A program made the translations under genes and the position numbers. Positions 11,096 through 23,492 of a stretch of DNA of 37,411 nt are shown here, piece by piece. This DNA comes from Lingula anatina (lineage: Eukaryota; Brachiopoda; Lingulata; Lingulida; Lingulidae), in NCBI RefSeq assembly GCF_001039355.2, contig NW_019773607.1, forward strand, positions 36,989 to 74,399, read 5' to 3'. Under the pieces are notes generated by a model that saw only the letters and a program-made list of their open reading frames with translations, had not been told where the DNA came from and did no database searches. The stretch's first letter is position 1. Every line of letters starts with the position of its first letter.

Positions 11096-14000
11096 ATGAA
11101 ATGTGATAAAAAACGTTCTTTGCCATTCGCGTACGAATCCAGTCGTAAGTGTTTATGCGTGTTTGTGTTGGAATGGTGGTGCGGGTCTTTCCATTCAGAA
11201 AACAAAATATAGGAGATGGGGGGCGTAAAGTATAGAGTCTGCATTTGAAGTTAGGTATCGGTTGACTGTGGACTGTGAACTGTGGCGCTAATTCATTGTA
11301 CGCTTGTCTGGGTTTCACTTGTCGGTGACGCTTGTGCACGTAAATAAATAAATATCAACATTTGAAGACAAGGTAAATTTTAGCGACGTCTGATGGACCG
11401 GGAGAGAGGAAAAGTTTAGCAAAAATAGCATGTAAAATAAAATGTAAAATAACTAGGTCGGGGGCAATTGCCAACCCTCCACGTAACACACGGCCTACGG
11501 CTCTGTCTAAAACGAACCCTTCTGACTTAATGACATGAATTAAATATCTAAAAAACGAGTATTTTGTGAAGTTTCGGTGTGCAGTTCATATTAGGATATC
11601 GTGTTAAGGTTATGTAGCATATTAAGTGTAATTTTTACGGCACATTTGCTTACAGTGAATCACATGTAATCGCATGTATTCCCAAGTAAATTATCAAACT
11701 CACCCACACATTCATTTGGTATTATATATAGAGAAAACAGTCATAAAGCATCTTGTAATTGAACATTCACAAATAAATTTCTTTTCTTGCCACTGAAATT
11801 ATAAACCCAGCACAATCTGCTAAGCTACCGATTGCAGCAGAGAAGACTTCTTTTCCCACCCGATGGAGCTTTAGGAGCGAAAACTACTCGGTAGAAAGCG
11901 TGCAGTGGACCTCATTTGGATAGCCAGTGACCTACATAATGCAATTTTGTTTTAGGGTGGGTAAGGTTCTGGGATTTATTTACTTCTTGGATATTTTGAT
12001 GTATGTCGAACACCAATGCATTTCATATATTTTGAATCGAGTAAAATTTTAATCAAGTTACATCTGTCAGATAGTGGTGACTGTTGAACAGAAAAAAATG
12101 GTTACTTCGGCCTACCTCGCCCCCTTTTATACTACATGAACGTACCCTCTGAAAAGAGACGTGACTACTTCAGTTCTGAGTGACCAGGGAATGGACACAA
12201 GGCGATCGAGATGCTTCTAAGTATGGAATATTATTTCAATTACAACCGATTTGAACAGCGAAACCGTGTAAGATATTTAACCAGTATGTTGGGTTTGTAA
12301 TGATGATGTATTTGTGATTCTATTTTTGAAAGTATTTTGTGGCATGCTAGCTTAAAACGGATTTGAGTCATTCCCCAATATTTTCCCCACGTGACATTTT
12401 GGTTCCTCCATTACGTCTTCGTTTCTTCACGTCTCATGAAAATTGCAGTTGCACCTCGTGTTTACCTCCAGTATTTTGAACTTCGTTGTTAGATATATAG
12501 CAAAGGTAGCAAACGGTTTACGCTGAAAAATTGTCACGTGCACGTGAGGAAATGTTGTGAAGTGACCAGTTTAAAATCTTAGCCATTGGCATGTTGACAT
12601 TTATAGTACGTGTAGTGAGCAGTTGGTAGCAAATCGCAATATACTAGGATAGGTACGAACATATACTTCCATTCAAAATTAAAGAGCATAATATGGGTGT
12701 ATTGATATACTTCTTTTTGGGCTCTGGCCCGATCTCACAAATAAACTTATAATGTTTCAATCGGTGAAAATATATGAGATGAATTACAGCTGTGCTGATT
12801 TTGTGACAGATTTTTAAATTCACTTTGTAAGGCATAAGGGATTTCGCTCTTACTTTTGAAACTCTACTTTTCAATGCTTACAATTTCAATATCACGCTAT
12901 TCAGAAAAGTTCAAATCTCTTTTCAAAGGCATTTTCGTGCCATTTTTATTTAAGACGTCACGAATTTAGCAGAGAAAATATTGAATATTTGAAATCTGGT
13001 ATATTTTAAATTGCGATATCTTTTTCTGATGAATAAATTTGCCCCTTATGCCTTGATACATTCTTTATAAATGAACAGTTTACGCGTGTTGCATGGTATT
13101 TTTAAAATGGTATTTTTGGATGTTATTTAGGAAGACAGCAAGACATGTCTGAAGGTTTAATTCTATGGCGAATAAAATATTTGAAAAACGTGTTTTTGCT
13201 AGCTCAGAAAATATTAAGCACTGTGTTTGAGCCCAGCATAAGAAATACTTCTATAAACTCATGAAATTAGATGTTTTTTTTGTTTCCTGGAAATATGCTG
13301 GAACTTTATATTGACCAAATTCCGATTTTTTCATTCGTCAAAGTTTTGAAAATTATTTAATCTATGAGACCGTTTTGGCTGTTTAACATTCTCTTTTTTG
13401 ACATCCGTAGTTGAATTCAGTGTGCAAAATTTCATTACAAGCGCGACTGGTGACATTAGAATCTTAGAAGTTAAAAACGTGGTTTTAAAACTTTGGTGTT
13501 TGTTTAAAGTTAAATGTTAGAATGAAAAGAAATAAATTCGATCAAGTCTTAATCATGTCTCAAACCTTGCTGTCTTCCTCAGAATAGAATATCTCTTAAG
13601 TTTTCTTTTGCGAAACTTTTCTGACTAATAAAGTCTGATTGGCGAATATAAGTGTAGTTGTTTTACTGTGCGTAGAATGGGAAAAAAAATTCTTAATATT
13701 TTGGTATTCATGTCAGTTTGTTAATCAGAATTTTCGAAAAATATCCAAATAATTAACAAAGCGTTTATAAAGAAAAATAAACGGGATCAATTGTCTGAAT
13801 TAAAGGATAGTAAAGTGTACAAAATTAACCTTTTTTATCGTACCATATAACTGACGTACACACATTATTATTGCACAGCTTAAATTCTGCGTAAAGATGA
13901 AGGGACATTCATGTAACAAAGTTTTTTCTGTTTACCAAATTCTACAGAATTCTTTTCGGCAATTGACCAAATCGACCAGCAGACACCGAGACAATGTCTT

Positions 14001-14883
14001 AAGTCTCGAATTTGGGATGATTTGATGGAAGAAAGTAGCAAAAGATTACTTAAAAGTTATTTTAAATTAAAAATGATACAGAGCGTACATGTCCCTTGAT
14101 TTTTACCTTGTGTTATACATGTACCAGTTGAATATATATTTTTGAAATTATAGCTTTTGTTAGAAACTTTTTGAATTCTATATTGTAACGGGACATTTTT
14201 GGTTCATCTTATTTTTCAATTCCCAACTGAAAGCTGAAAATTATTTTACAAACGCTTTATGACATTTTTGGCAAAACTGAAAGCATGTCACTTTTTTCTT
14301 CGAAACAGTAATTCTCGTATTCTTCCATCGCATTAAATTTCGAAAAGACCATTTATAGGAATAGTTTTCATATCACTATTTGTTATAAAGAGACGCAATG
14401 GCGGCGAGTCTATGTTATACTATAAGGGGCTATATATAAAGTTTTGAAGTTCATGGAAATTTGGAACATTTTTAGCACTCGATTATATCAGTTCGTTACT
14501 TGGCAGTTTTTATTTCTTACCAAATTCATGGGGAGGGGGAGGGTACTATGTCAGCCATTGCCTCTGAGAAGGAAGAAGTGACAAAATATATCCTTGTTTT
14601 TTAATGCGTCGTTTTGTATTTTTATACATTGGAATGAGCCCATCTATAAGTCAAGTAGTTTTGTTGGTAGTTTATTTGTAAAATTGAACAAATAGAAAGG
14701 TGTACATATTTTAGAAAAATCTCTGATGTAACTTTGTCTTATATATAGTGAACAATGTTAATAATAATTTCTTTTAATGAAGCTTGACAGAAAGATGCCT
14801 TAAATGTATTGATGTATACATGGAAATTTATTTTGCTCTTAATAAAACTTTAGAAATCTGTTCGAAATGCCTTAGTGTTTCAT

Positions 14884-14924
14884 TGGCTCAGTGGGTTTCT
14901 AGGGGTTGGGTTTCGAATCCTGGG
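14884..14924 (+). repeat. tRNA-like module 1 in A3 (B box mutated)
   Basis: The A box is intact. The B box reads GTTTCGAATCC instead of GGTTCGAATCC, so a conserved position is lost in this copy. Confidence 0.45.
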
Positions 14925-15029
14925 TTGGGTGTTTGGAAATAAGTAGATATTTTTCAAGAAGGCCTTTTTGAATTTCCGGTTGGTTACTATAAGAGAAAAG
15001 TCTACCAGGGGTGGGTGGGTGGGAACACT

Positions 15030-15086
15030 TAGAGGAGTGGACAGCACGCGCGACTCGGACACAGCAACACCAGGTTCAAAACCTGG
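15030..15086 (+). repeat. tRNA-like module 2 in A3
   Basis: Same module as at 2803. The perfect T-arm CCAGG-TTCAAAA-CCTGG is at 15070-15086. Confidence 0.45.
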
Positions 15087-15182
15087 CGCTTCTAGGTCCC
15101 AGCAAATTACCTTTTGCCAAAAAATTCTAAATAGGTAATTTAAACCACGATAGAAGGATTCTTTTGACTTCTTCCAAACAAG

Positions 15183-15252
15183 CTGAGGCAGTGGCTCAGT
15201 GGGATAGACGACAGACTCGGAAGCAGGAGAGAGAGAGTTCGAGTCGAGCTGA
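15183..15252 (+). repeat. tRNA-like module 3 at the A/B junction, B2
   Basis: Same as 6231-6300, with A box TGGCTCAGTGGG and B box GAGTTCGAGTC retained. A GAGAGAGAG expansion lies just before the B box. Confidence 0.5.
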
Positions 15253-17823
15253 AGGAGAAAGAGGCAGTATATTTTGACAAAAATCTAACTGATAAAAAGT
15301 TTATTATTTTTCTTATGAGTTGAAACAATTTCATTATTTACAATTAGACTAAGTTAAAATGACATTTGTATTCTACATTAAAAGCAATTCTTATTTTAAT
15401 TATTTTACAAGTCAAAAATGGAAAAGCTACGATCCACCAACAAGTCAGACATTCTATGCATTTTGAAAATCACTACTCAAACTACATTTTTATTTTTATA
15501 TATAGAAACGATTCTGTGGAATGAAGCAGCCAACAATGTAAAAACCAGAAAATAGAATTTACAGGATGAGGTCCGATTAAAATTTAATTGAACTTTGTGC
15601 ATTTATTTTATTTCATTGAAAAAATTGCGTAAACTCAGTAGTTCATTCGCATACGGGAATTCAAAATGCATATAATGTCATTCACCTCAAATATACAAAC
15701 ACTCCTTGTTCTATGTCGTCGCGCTGAAGTTCGCACGCAAAACCAAAGACTGAGCCAAAACAAATTATTTCTCAAAGATTTTTGGTTGTCCTACTAGTTG
15801 ATAGATATATGTAGCTCACATCAAATCCTAAAACATGTACATGTATCTGCTAAATTTTTTCCTTAGAAAACAAGTTTCACAGCGTGCGAATCAGGAACGA
15901 CATAAAAAGCATGGTGATTTTACAACTGTATCTAATCCATATCCATCTTAGGCATAATACACACAAGAAAGTGAATACACAGAAATCAGCTTACTTGATA
16001 TAACTTACCAACACATTGATTCAGAAAATACTGATAAATTTAACTCTGGTTCCCGGTGTTCAGTGATCAAGAGACACAAAGCATATATAACCCATTAGTA
16101 CGTGTTGGACTGGCATAATATGCGGTCTTTTTTTTTCAATTATCCTTTGACCTTACCAAAAGACATTGCAGAATTTTAGAAGTACTGTGTACAAGACCAA
16201 CATTACATAGAACGCCTAGCTACAAAGTTTTGGTAAAAATTAGTTCTAAAAATGGCAAATAGGACAATTTTTTATGCGAATGTCGATTTTTGATGTTTAT
16301 TGAGAGAAACAAAATAACCATGAAAAATATTATATTTAGATGATAATTTGGTAAAGTCGCAAATAATTGACAATGTGAAAGAACTGCTTTAAAATAGCGA
16401 TACGCGTTGATAAAGTCTTATGAAATTTAAAAAAAAAAAAATCTTGTAAATTTCTCAATGAATTCAATCATATTGTACTTGTAGAAGATTGGAAAAAGTT
16501 GGTGACCTTAAATCAATATCGTGGACATACTCGCTACCCCAAATATTAAATTTTCATAAAGGTATAATAATCAATTTGAGTTTGATAAGCAATTTTCAAA
16601 AATTCAAAGTGGAAAAGGTTATGATAAATGCCAGTCCAACATAGATATTTTAATGATAAAAGCTCCGAAATAATCCACTTATAATAATTAACCAGTTATT
16701 TCTTGATGATAACCCCATTTCTGGTTTGTGATATTTGAATACACACGCTATCAAAACACCGAGAACCAAAGCAAGTTTATTCCTAGCATACGTCACAATT
16801 CCATTTTCACGGTTTTAAGAATACTTATTCAAAACGTGTGGGCAATTCTGCATTAACCTAGGCAAATTTGTGCAGTTTCATAATACCGTTATTTCTGAAA
16901 CAAACAAGTCAAAGTTATAATTTTTGCAGATTTTCATCACAATTTTTTTTTAGAACTAAACAAACAACATAGTAATAAAAGTCGCCTATGTGCACTACAC
17001 GTAATGAAGTTGAGAATTTTGTTCCCAGGGGTTAACTTATTAAGTTAAATGTAAGAGATCTATTCAAAAGGAATAAAAACAAGTGCAAAGCAATATATCT
17101 AATTGCAGATTTGCCCACACGAAATATACCTCCGCAATAAATAAATAAATAATAAAAAACAAAAATGAAAAAGGTCGAACTAGCACAGTACTCTTTCTGA
17201 ACATTAGTGATAACTTAACAACAATCACTGCATCGATTACTTTCACACAATACTTAATTAAGTAAAGCATTTTTGTACTGACATAATTTCTCTTAAAGTG
17301 AATTTTCACAAGTTTCGTTCCGGTTCCAGGAACCGATGGCCACCTTTTTTCCGAACTAAAAAAAGTCACATAAATTTACCAAAAAAACACCATGGACAGA
17401 AAGAGTACTGTGCCGGAACACATGAGTATACGCGGACTCTTCATGAGATATATGCCCTATTCCATACCGTCTACGAACTCTACAAACTGCCAGGAATTGA
17501 CGAATTTTAGAAATGGTGGGGAATCGCAAAATTTTGTACATTTCTGGCAGAAATCGTGTCCCTGTTTTGGCTTGAATTCACTTCATAGAGCACTGGCTAT
17601 AGAACTGAAGTATGAACATCAACTGGTGATAAATAAACTTGTGCGAATTTTTGAGCCGATTGCACGATCTTTCAAAATTGCAAGAATTGGCCGACACTAA
17701 GCAAAAATCAGTTAAGAGATTACCGGTACGTGTAAATAATTTATGACAATTAAACTAATAACCCTGGGATTTATCAATTTTTGGTGGTTCCTCGAATTCG
17801 TAGTCGGTGTGGAATAGGGGCAA

Positions 17824-17988
17824 TACAGGGATGACACTCAATACAGATTTACGCTCTTTCTTTTTACCCATTAAAAGTTATGAGTCATGAATTTACGTGC
17901 GTTGTTCCATCTCATACACATACATTTTGTCGAAAAATATTACCACCCGAAGTAAACTGTGCATTTCATATTAAATGTCAACCCTGCA
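17824..17988. mobile_element. MITE with degraded TIRs (in B2)
   Basis: Positional counterpart of 8968-9138. The left end reads TACAGGGATGACACTCAAT and the right end TTAAATGTCAACCCTGCA, so the TIRs have accumulated several mismatches. It sits in the most diverged part of B2. Confidence 0.6.
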
Positions 17989-18688
17989 AATAGTCTAAAT
18001 GACAAACGTCGGCAAGCGAAACAATCGTGGCTCGGGTACTGCGAACACAAATCTGATGCCTTTGATGGAGGATGCTACCAATTCCCTTTCGAGCTGTGGT
18101 TAAAATCATCTGAAATGAAACGAAGAAATTAACATTAACAAAACAATGTCTAATGGTTTGTTTAAGCAGTATATAATCATTACAACAGCAAACTTGGTAC
18201 ACGTGTCTAAATATTATACAAATCACTATTTAAATTGTGAATCATGCGAATATACTTTTATACCCTGCACACACCAACAGAACAAATTCCACTTTTAAAT
18301 TCATATAAATACTAGGTAATTTAAATTCAAGACTTCAAGACAAAAGCTTTTTTTCGAGAGGTTTCGTTTATTGCCCATGGCTTGTTGAACACTGAAGCAC
18401 AATGTTGATAATACTTGTGTAAATTGCTTTCATTTCCTTTCATTTCTTTGACAAGTTTGGACCACCCCTCTAAACCATGTATTTTGATAAAAATAATTTG
18501 AACAAGTTTCTAGATTGTAATTCATTATAGCAAGGGACAGAATGTTCAAGATATCAAGAAAATCGCAGTAGTCAGCAATAAAATAACAGGCCCATAAGGA
18601 GCTAGGAATGTTATTACCTTCTAGACATATTACATCGTTGAAGACAAAGCGAGCTCAGACATCATGCAAGCTGGAATACGCCCTTTAC

Positions 18689-18725
18689 TGGCTCAGTGGT
18701 TAGTGGCAAAAACGCCCTCCCTGTC
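18689..18725 (+). repeat. Orphan A-box tRNA-like fragment (module 4, B2)
   Basis: TGGCTCAGTGGTTAGTGGC, the best A-box match among the three copies. No B box follows. Confidence 0.4.
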
Positions 18726-20832
18726 AAATAATAGAAAATAATCTATTTTAACCAACTGTACTCGACTTTAAAGGAAAGGTCCTTAAAATATAATAAGATA
18801 AAATATTCATGTGGTTATCATGACTAAAATGTGGAACTATTTACGACAAATATCGTCAACGCAAATTAAACGTTTATTTTTTTTACATACATATACTAGT
18901 AGGCACTTACCTACACAGTACGTACAACAAATTGTTGCCAGTTTATGCGCAAAACGTCCAGCTTACCTATAAAATCCGTAGCATTTCGACATGAGGCTTC
19001 TTTCTTCGCCATCTCTTCTTTCTTCTCCTGACCTTGGTCGTATCTGAGCACCTCTCACCAAATTGCTCACCTGATTTTCATAACAATGTATATAGGCCAT
19101 CCACTTTCCGTACGGAAGCCTCGATTTAAAATTTAGCCCTCCTTTTTGTATTTTTCTTTTTTTTTAATTTGATAAGGCATAATGGATCCTCATATTATAA
19201 CGGGGAGCGTGGTCTGTAAAGACCATTATGGCAAAACCAATCACGTTTTATCAGCCGTCATAATATCAAACAGGTTCCACAGATCACTGAATGAATCCAG
19301 CTTAATCACTACTGCGGGATTGTGTTAGAGAAGTCAAAATGTGCTTTTCTCTAAATCGACGGCGTTGCCAACAGATTTATTGTTATATAAAAAAGAAAAA
19401 CATATTAGCAGTAAATTTTGAACTAGAAATCAAAGCACTTTAAAGGCGTTTCATTTCAATAACTTGTAAGTTGTCTTGCTTCAAACGGAACCCACAACGA
19501 TGAAAAGTACAATGTCGTAATGACGTAATTTGGGTGACAACGTTGAGAGGAAGTTTTCTGTGACGTCAACAGACGTGTGCTCAGCCATTACACGTGACAT
19601 ATAACGTTATCATTATGACGTCACGTAACAAAACAATTGTTTCTAATTGTAAAGATTTTTTTCAGACAGGCTAAAAGACAGTTTAAGTTGGTTATAAATT
19701 TCACACTGTTGCCTCGTAAATAACGAAGGCAGGTCTTTTGCCGAGATGAATGAGGTAAGTGGCATTATTTGCACTGAATTATCATTATTATAAAAATGTA
19801 CAAATGACGTTTTATTTGTGGCAACACACTTGAGGCGAATATTTTGCTGATTTTTTTATACTACCCAAAGTAACTCGATTTCTGCCACATTAATGCAGAA
19901 AGAGATTAGATATGTATTTCATGCAAGTATAATAATAATAATGATAATAAAATAAAAATAATGTTTATGCTCATATAAGTGTGCTGTTTGCAATAATAAA
20001 GTTATATAGCCCTTTGCTCTGTGAGTTGGACCAAATTAATTTAAAACCAAATCAACAGGACATGTCACTGCCGAATGTATTTGCTAAATTACTATGTCAC
20101 TGGCGAATGTATTTGCTAAAATTACTAAAACGTTCTTTGCCATTCGCGTACGAATCCAGTCGTAAGTGTGTATGCGTGTTTGTGTTGGAATGGTGGTGCG
20201 GGTCTTTCCATTCAGAAAACAAAATATAGGAGATGGGGGGCGTAAAGTATAGAGTCTGCATTTGAAGTTAGGCATCGGTTGACTGTGGACTGTGAACTGT
20301 GGCGCTAATTCATTGTACGCTTGTCTGGGTTTCACTTGTCGGTGACGCTTGTGCACGTAAATAAAGAAATATCAACATTTGAAGACAAGGTAAATTTTAG
20401 CGACGTCTGATGGACCGGGAGAGAGGAAAAGTTTAGCAAAAATAGCATGTAAAATAAAATGTAAAATAACTAGGTCGGGGGCAATTGCCAACCCTCCACG
20501 TAACACACGGCCTACGGCTCTGTCTAAAACGAACCCTTCTGACTTAATGACATGAATTAAATATCTAAAAAACGAGTATTTTGTGAAGTTTCGGTGTGCA
20601 GTTCATATTAGGATATCGTGTTAAGGTTATGTAGCATATTAAGTGTAATTTTTACGGCACATTTGCTTACAGTGAATCACATGCAATCGCATGCATTCCC
20701 AAGTAAATTATCAAACTCACCCACACATTCATTTGGTATTATATATAGAGAAAACAGTCATAAAGCATCTTGTAATTGAACATTCACAAATAAATTTCTT
20801 TTCTTGCCACTGAAATTATAAACCCAGCACAA

Positions 20833-20833
20833 N
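20833..20833. other. Single ambiguous base at a second repeat-order break
   Basis: Left of the N the sequence equals B1 up to about 11,819. Right of it the sequence jumps back to the equivalent of about 8,722 in B1. A regular array would need the end of B, a whole block A and the first 2.5 kb of the next B here, about 5.8 kb. This is likely a contig join within the repeat. Confidence 0.75.
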
Positions 20834-21077
20834 TGCTCAACATTCTGAAGCTGAAGTACTTGGTCATAGAACTGAAGAATGAACATCAACAGGTGATAAA
20901 TGGAAGACTGGTTTTAAACTAGTTTCGATTTCGCGATCTTTCAGAATTGCAAGAAAAACCAAATAAACTAGGATCAGTTAAGCGCTTTAATAATTTATCA
21001 CGATTAAACTAAGTACCATGGGGTTTATCAATTCCCGGCGGTTCGTAGAATTCGTAGTGGGTGTGGAATATGTGCAA

Positions 21078-21235
21078 TGCAGGGTTGACACTTAATACAG
21101 ATTTAAGCTCTTTCTTTTTTCTCATTAAAAGGTTCATGAATAAAATACTCGTTACGTGCGATGCTTCATCTGATACACGTGCATTTTGGCGAAAATTATT
21201 ACCACCCCAAGCAAGTATTAAATGTCAACCCTGCA
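21078..21235. mobile_element. MITE (in B3)
   Basis: Counterpart of 8968-9138. The left TIR TGCAGGGTTGACACTTAAT is intact; the right end reads ATTAAATGTCAACCCTGCA with one mismatch. A short internal deletion precedes the right end. Confidence 0.65.
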
Positions 21236-21931
21236 AATACATGTAGTCTAGATGACAAACGTCGGCAAGCGAGACAATCGTGGCTCTCGATCGGGTACTG
21301 GCGAACCCGAATCTGAGGTCTTTGGTGGAGGATGCTACTAATGTCCTTTCCAGCGGTGGTTAAAGTCACTGAAATTGAACGAAGGAATTCACATTAGCAA
21401 AACTATGGCAAAGGGTTTGCTAAAAAGTGTATGATCATTACAAAAGTCAAATTTGGTACACGTGTCCTTGTATTAAACACATTACAATTTAAACTGTAAA
21501 TCACACGAATAAAATTTAATACCCTGAACACACCTTCACAACGAGTGTCTTTTAAATTCACATTTATCATATCTAAAATTCGTAATTGTGAAAGCTTTTT
21601 TCCCCCCAGAGGTTTCGTTCGTTCTTTTTGATCACTGACGTGTGGTGTTGAAAATACTCGTGCCAATACCAAAATTTCCTTTCATTTCGTTGACAAGTTT
21701 AGGTCAACCCTTTTCAATCGTGTATTTTGATATAATAATTTAAACAAGTTTCTAGATTGTAATTCATTATAGCAAGGGGCAGAATGTAAAAGATATCAAG
21801 AAAATCGCTGTAGTCAGCAATAAAATAACAGGCCCATAAGGAGCCAGGAATGTTATTACCTGTCTAGCCATATTACATCGATGAAGACAAAGCAAGTTCA
21901 GACATCTTGAAAACTGGAATGCGCCCTTTAA

Positions 21932-21968
21932 TGGGTCAGTGGTTAGTGGCAAAAGCGTCCTCTCTGTC
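21932..21968 (+). repeat. Orphan A-box tRNA-like fragment (module 4, B3)
   Basis: TGGGTCAGTGGTTAGTGGC, a mutated form of the A-box fragment at 9598 and 18689. Confidence 0.35.
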
Positions 21969-22931
21969 AAATAATAGAAAACAACATATTTTAGCCGACT
22001 GTACTCGAGTTTAAAGGAAAGGGCCATTGAAATATAATGTAATAAAATATTCATGTGGTTATCATGACTAAAACGTGGAACGCACTATTTACGGCAAATT
22101 AAACCTTTATTTTTTACGTACACATATATGAAGGCACCGATCTACTCACAGTACGTACAACGAATTGTTGCCAGTTTAGGTGTAAAACGTCAAGCTTACC
22201 TGTAAAATCCGTAGCATTTCGACATGAGGCTTCTTTCTTCGCCATCTCTTCTTTCTTCTCCTGACCTTGGACGTGTCTGAGCACCTCTCACCAAATTGCT
22301 CACCTGATTTTCATAACAATGTATATAGGCCATCCACTTTCCGTACGGAAGCCTCGATTTAAAATTTAGCCCTCCTTTTTTGTCTCTTTCTTTTTTTTTA
22401 TTTGATAAGGCACAATGGATCCTCATATTGTAACGGGGAGCGTGGTCTGTAAAGACCATTATGGCAAAACCAATCACATTTTATCAGCCGTCATTATATC
22501 AAACAGGTTCCACAGATCACTGAATGAATCCAACTTAAATCACTACTGCTGGATTGTGTTAGAGAAGTCAAAATGTGCTTTTCTCCAAATCGACGGATCA
22601 ACAGACGGATTTTTTAAATTAAAAAGAAAACAAATTTAGCGGTAAAATTTGAACTAAAAATCAAAATGCTTTAAAAGTGTTTCATTTAAGAAACTTATAA
22701 GTTGTCTTATCTTTAATCAAGCGGAACCCACAACGATGAAAAGCACAGTGGCGTAATGACGTAATGTGGGTGACAATGTTGCGAGGAAGTTTTCTGTGAC
22801 GTCAATTAACATCTACTCGGAAATAAAACGTAACGTATGGCGTTATCATTATGGCGTCACATAACAAAACAATTGTTTCTAATGGTAATCGTAAAGATTT
22901 TTTCCGACATGCTAAAAAGACAGTTAAAGCT

Positions 22932-23079
22932 GGCCCCGTATCTCGAAAGCATCGCGTATTGCGAATCGCCATATCAAAAAGAGGCTACAGTGTATTATAT
23001 GGGACGAGTATGGGCGAGTAATGGAATCGAGACGCTTGCGCACGTGCGCAACATAGCGAAGCTTTCGAGATACGGGGCC
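22932..23079. mobile_element. 148-bp MITE with 19-bp perfect TIRs, only in B3
   Basis: GGCCCCGTATCTCGAAAGC (22932-22950) is the exact reverse complement of 23061-23079. B1 (about 10,610) and B2 (about 19,687) have an uninterrupted 'gctggttata'-type sequence at the same place, giving two empty sites. The flanks fit a CT or CTGG target duplication. It has no coding capacity and its superfamily is not assigned. It also contains a CACGTGCG palindromic core and splits the otherwise homologous block. Confidence 0.85.
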
Positions 23080-23457
23080 CTGGTTTCTATATATTTTACA
23101 CTGTTGCCACGTAAATAACGAAGGCAGGTCTTTGGCCCAGATGAGAGAGGTAAGTGGCATTTTTTGCACTGGATTTTATTACTATTATTATAAAAATGTA
23201 GATATAACGTTTTTATTTATAGCAACACTTTCGAGGCGAATATATTTTTTTTGCCACCTATAAGTTACTCGATTTCGGCCACATTGATTTAAAACCAAAT
23301 CAACAGGACACTGCCGCATGTCTTTGATAAACTTGCCTAAAAATATGATAGAAAAAAATGCTCATTGTCATGTACATGTAGTACGAATCCAATTGTAAGT
23401 GTGTGTGTGTGCGTATTTGTACTGGTCTTCCCGTTCAGAAAATAAAATGTAGGAGAT

Positions 23458-23458
<1 letters not shown>

Positions 23459-23489
<31 letters not shown>
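23459..23489 (+). repeat. (TG)n microsatellite in B3
   Basis: About 15 TG units, absent from the equivalent positions in B1 and B2. It creates the TH-repeat frame on the minus strand, which is not a gene. Confidence 0.85.

Positions 23490-23492
<3 letters not shown>

Larger units (their letters stand above)
6229..11968. repeat. Block B, copy 1
   Basis: 5.7 kb block matching 15181-20832 and, for its second half, 20834-23625. It opens with tRNA-like module 3 and contains an old MITE (8968-9138), a copy-specific deletion near 9361-9430 relative to B2 and B3, an orphan A-box module (9598), an indel-free 178 bp segment (9871-10048), CRE-like sites (10435-10522) and a 60 bp (AAT)n tract (10861-10920). 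No gene is supported: open frames are short and shift between copies. The B-to-A transition lies near 11,950-11,970. Confidence 0.88.
11969..15180. repeat. Block A, copy 3
   Basis: Third block A, about 9.01 kb from A2. Relative to A1/A2 it has small deletions, for example near 13225 where the frame at 808/4039 is broken, and near 13300. It is followed without interruption by block B2, confirming A-B as the repeating order. Confidence 0.9.
15181..20832. repeat. Block B, copy 2
   Basis: Second block B. It is close to B1 in the first 2.2 kb and especially in the last 700 bp (about 20,130-20,832, only about five differences seen). It is much more diverged from both B1 and B3 around 17,580-18,230. 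It retains the 18,250-18,540 segment lost in B1. It ends at the N at 20833 about 150 bp before the expected start of the next block A. No gene is supported. Confidence 0.88.

Noticed and set aside
11094-11339. Minus-strand frame shared by B1 and B2 (20084-20356)
   Set aside because: The near identity of B1 and B2 explains it; in B3 the frame is disrupted by indels and a (TG)n expansion.
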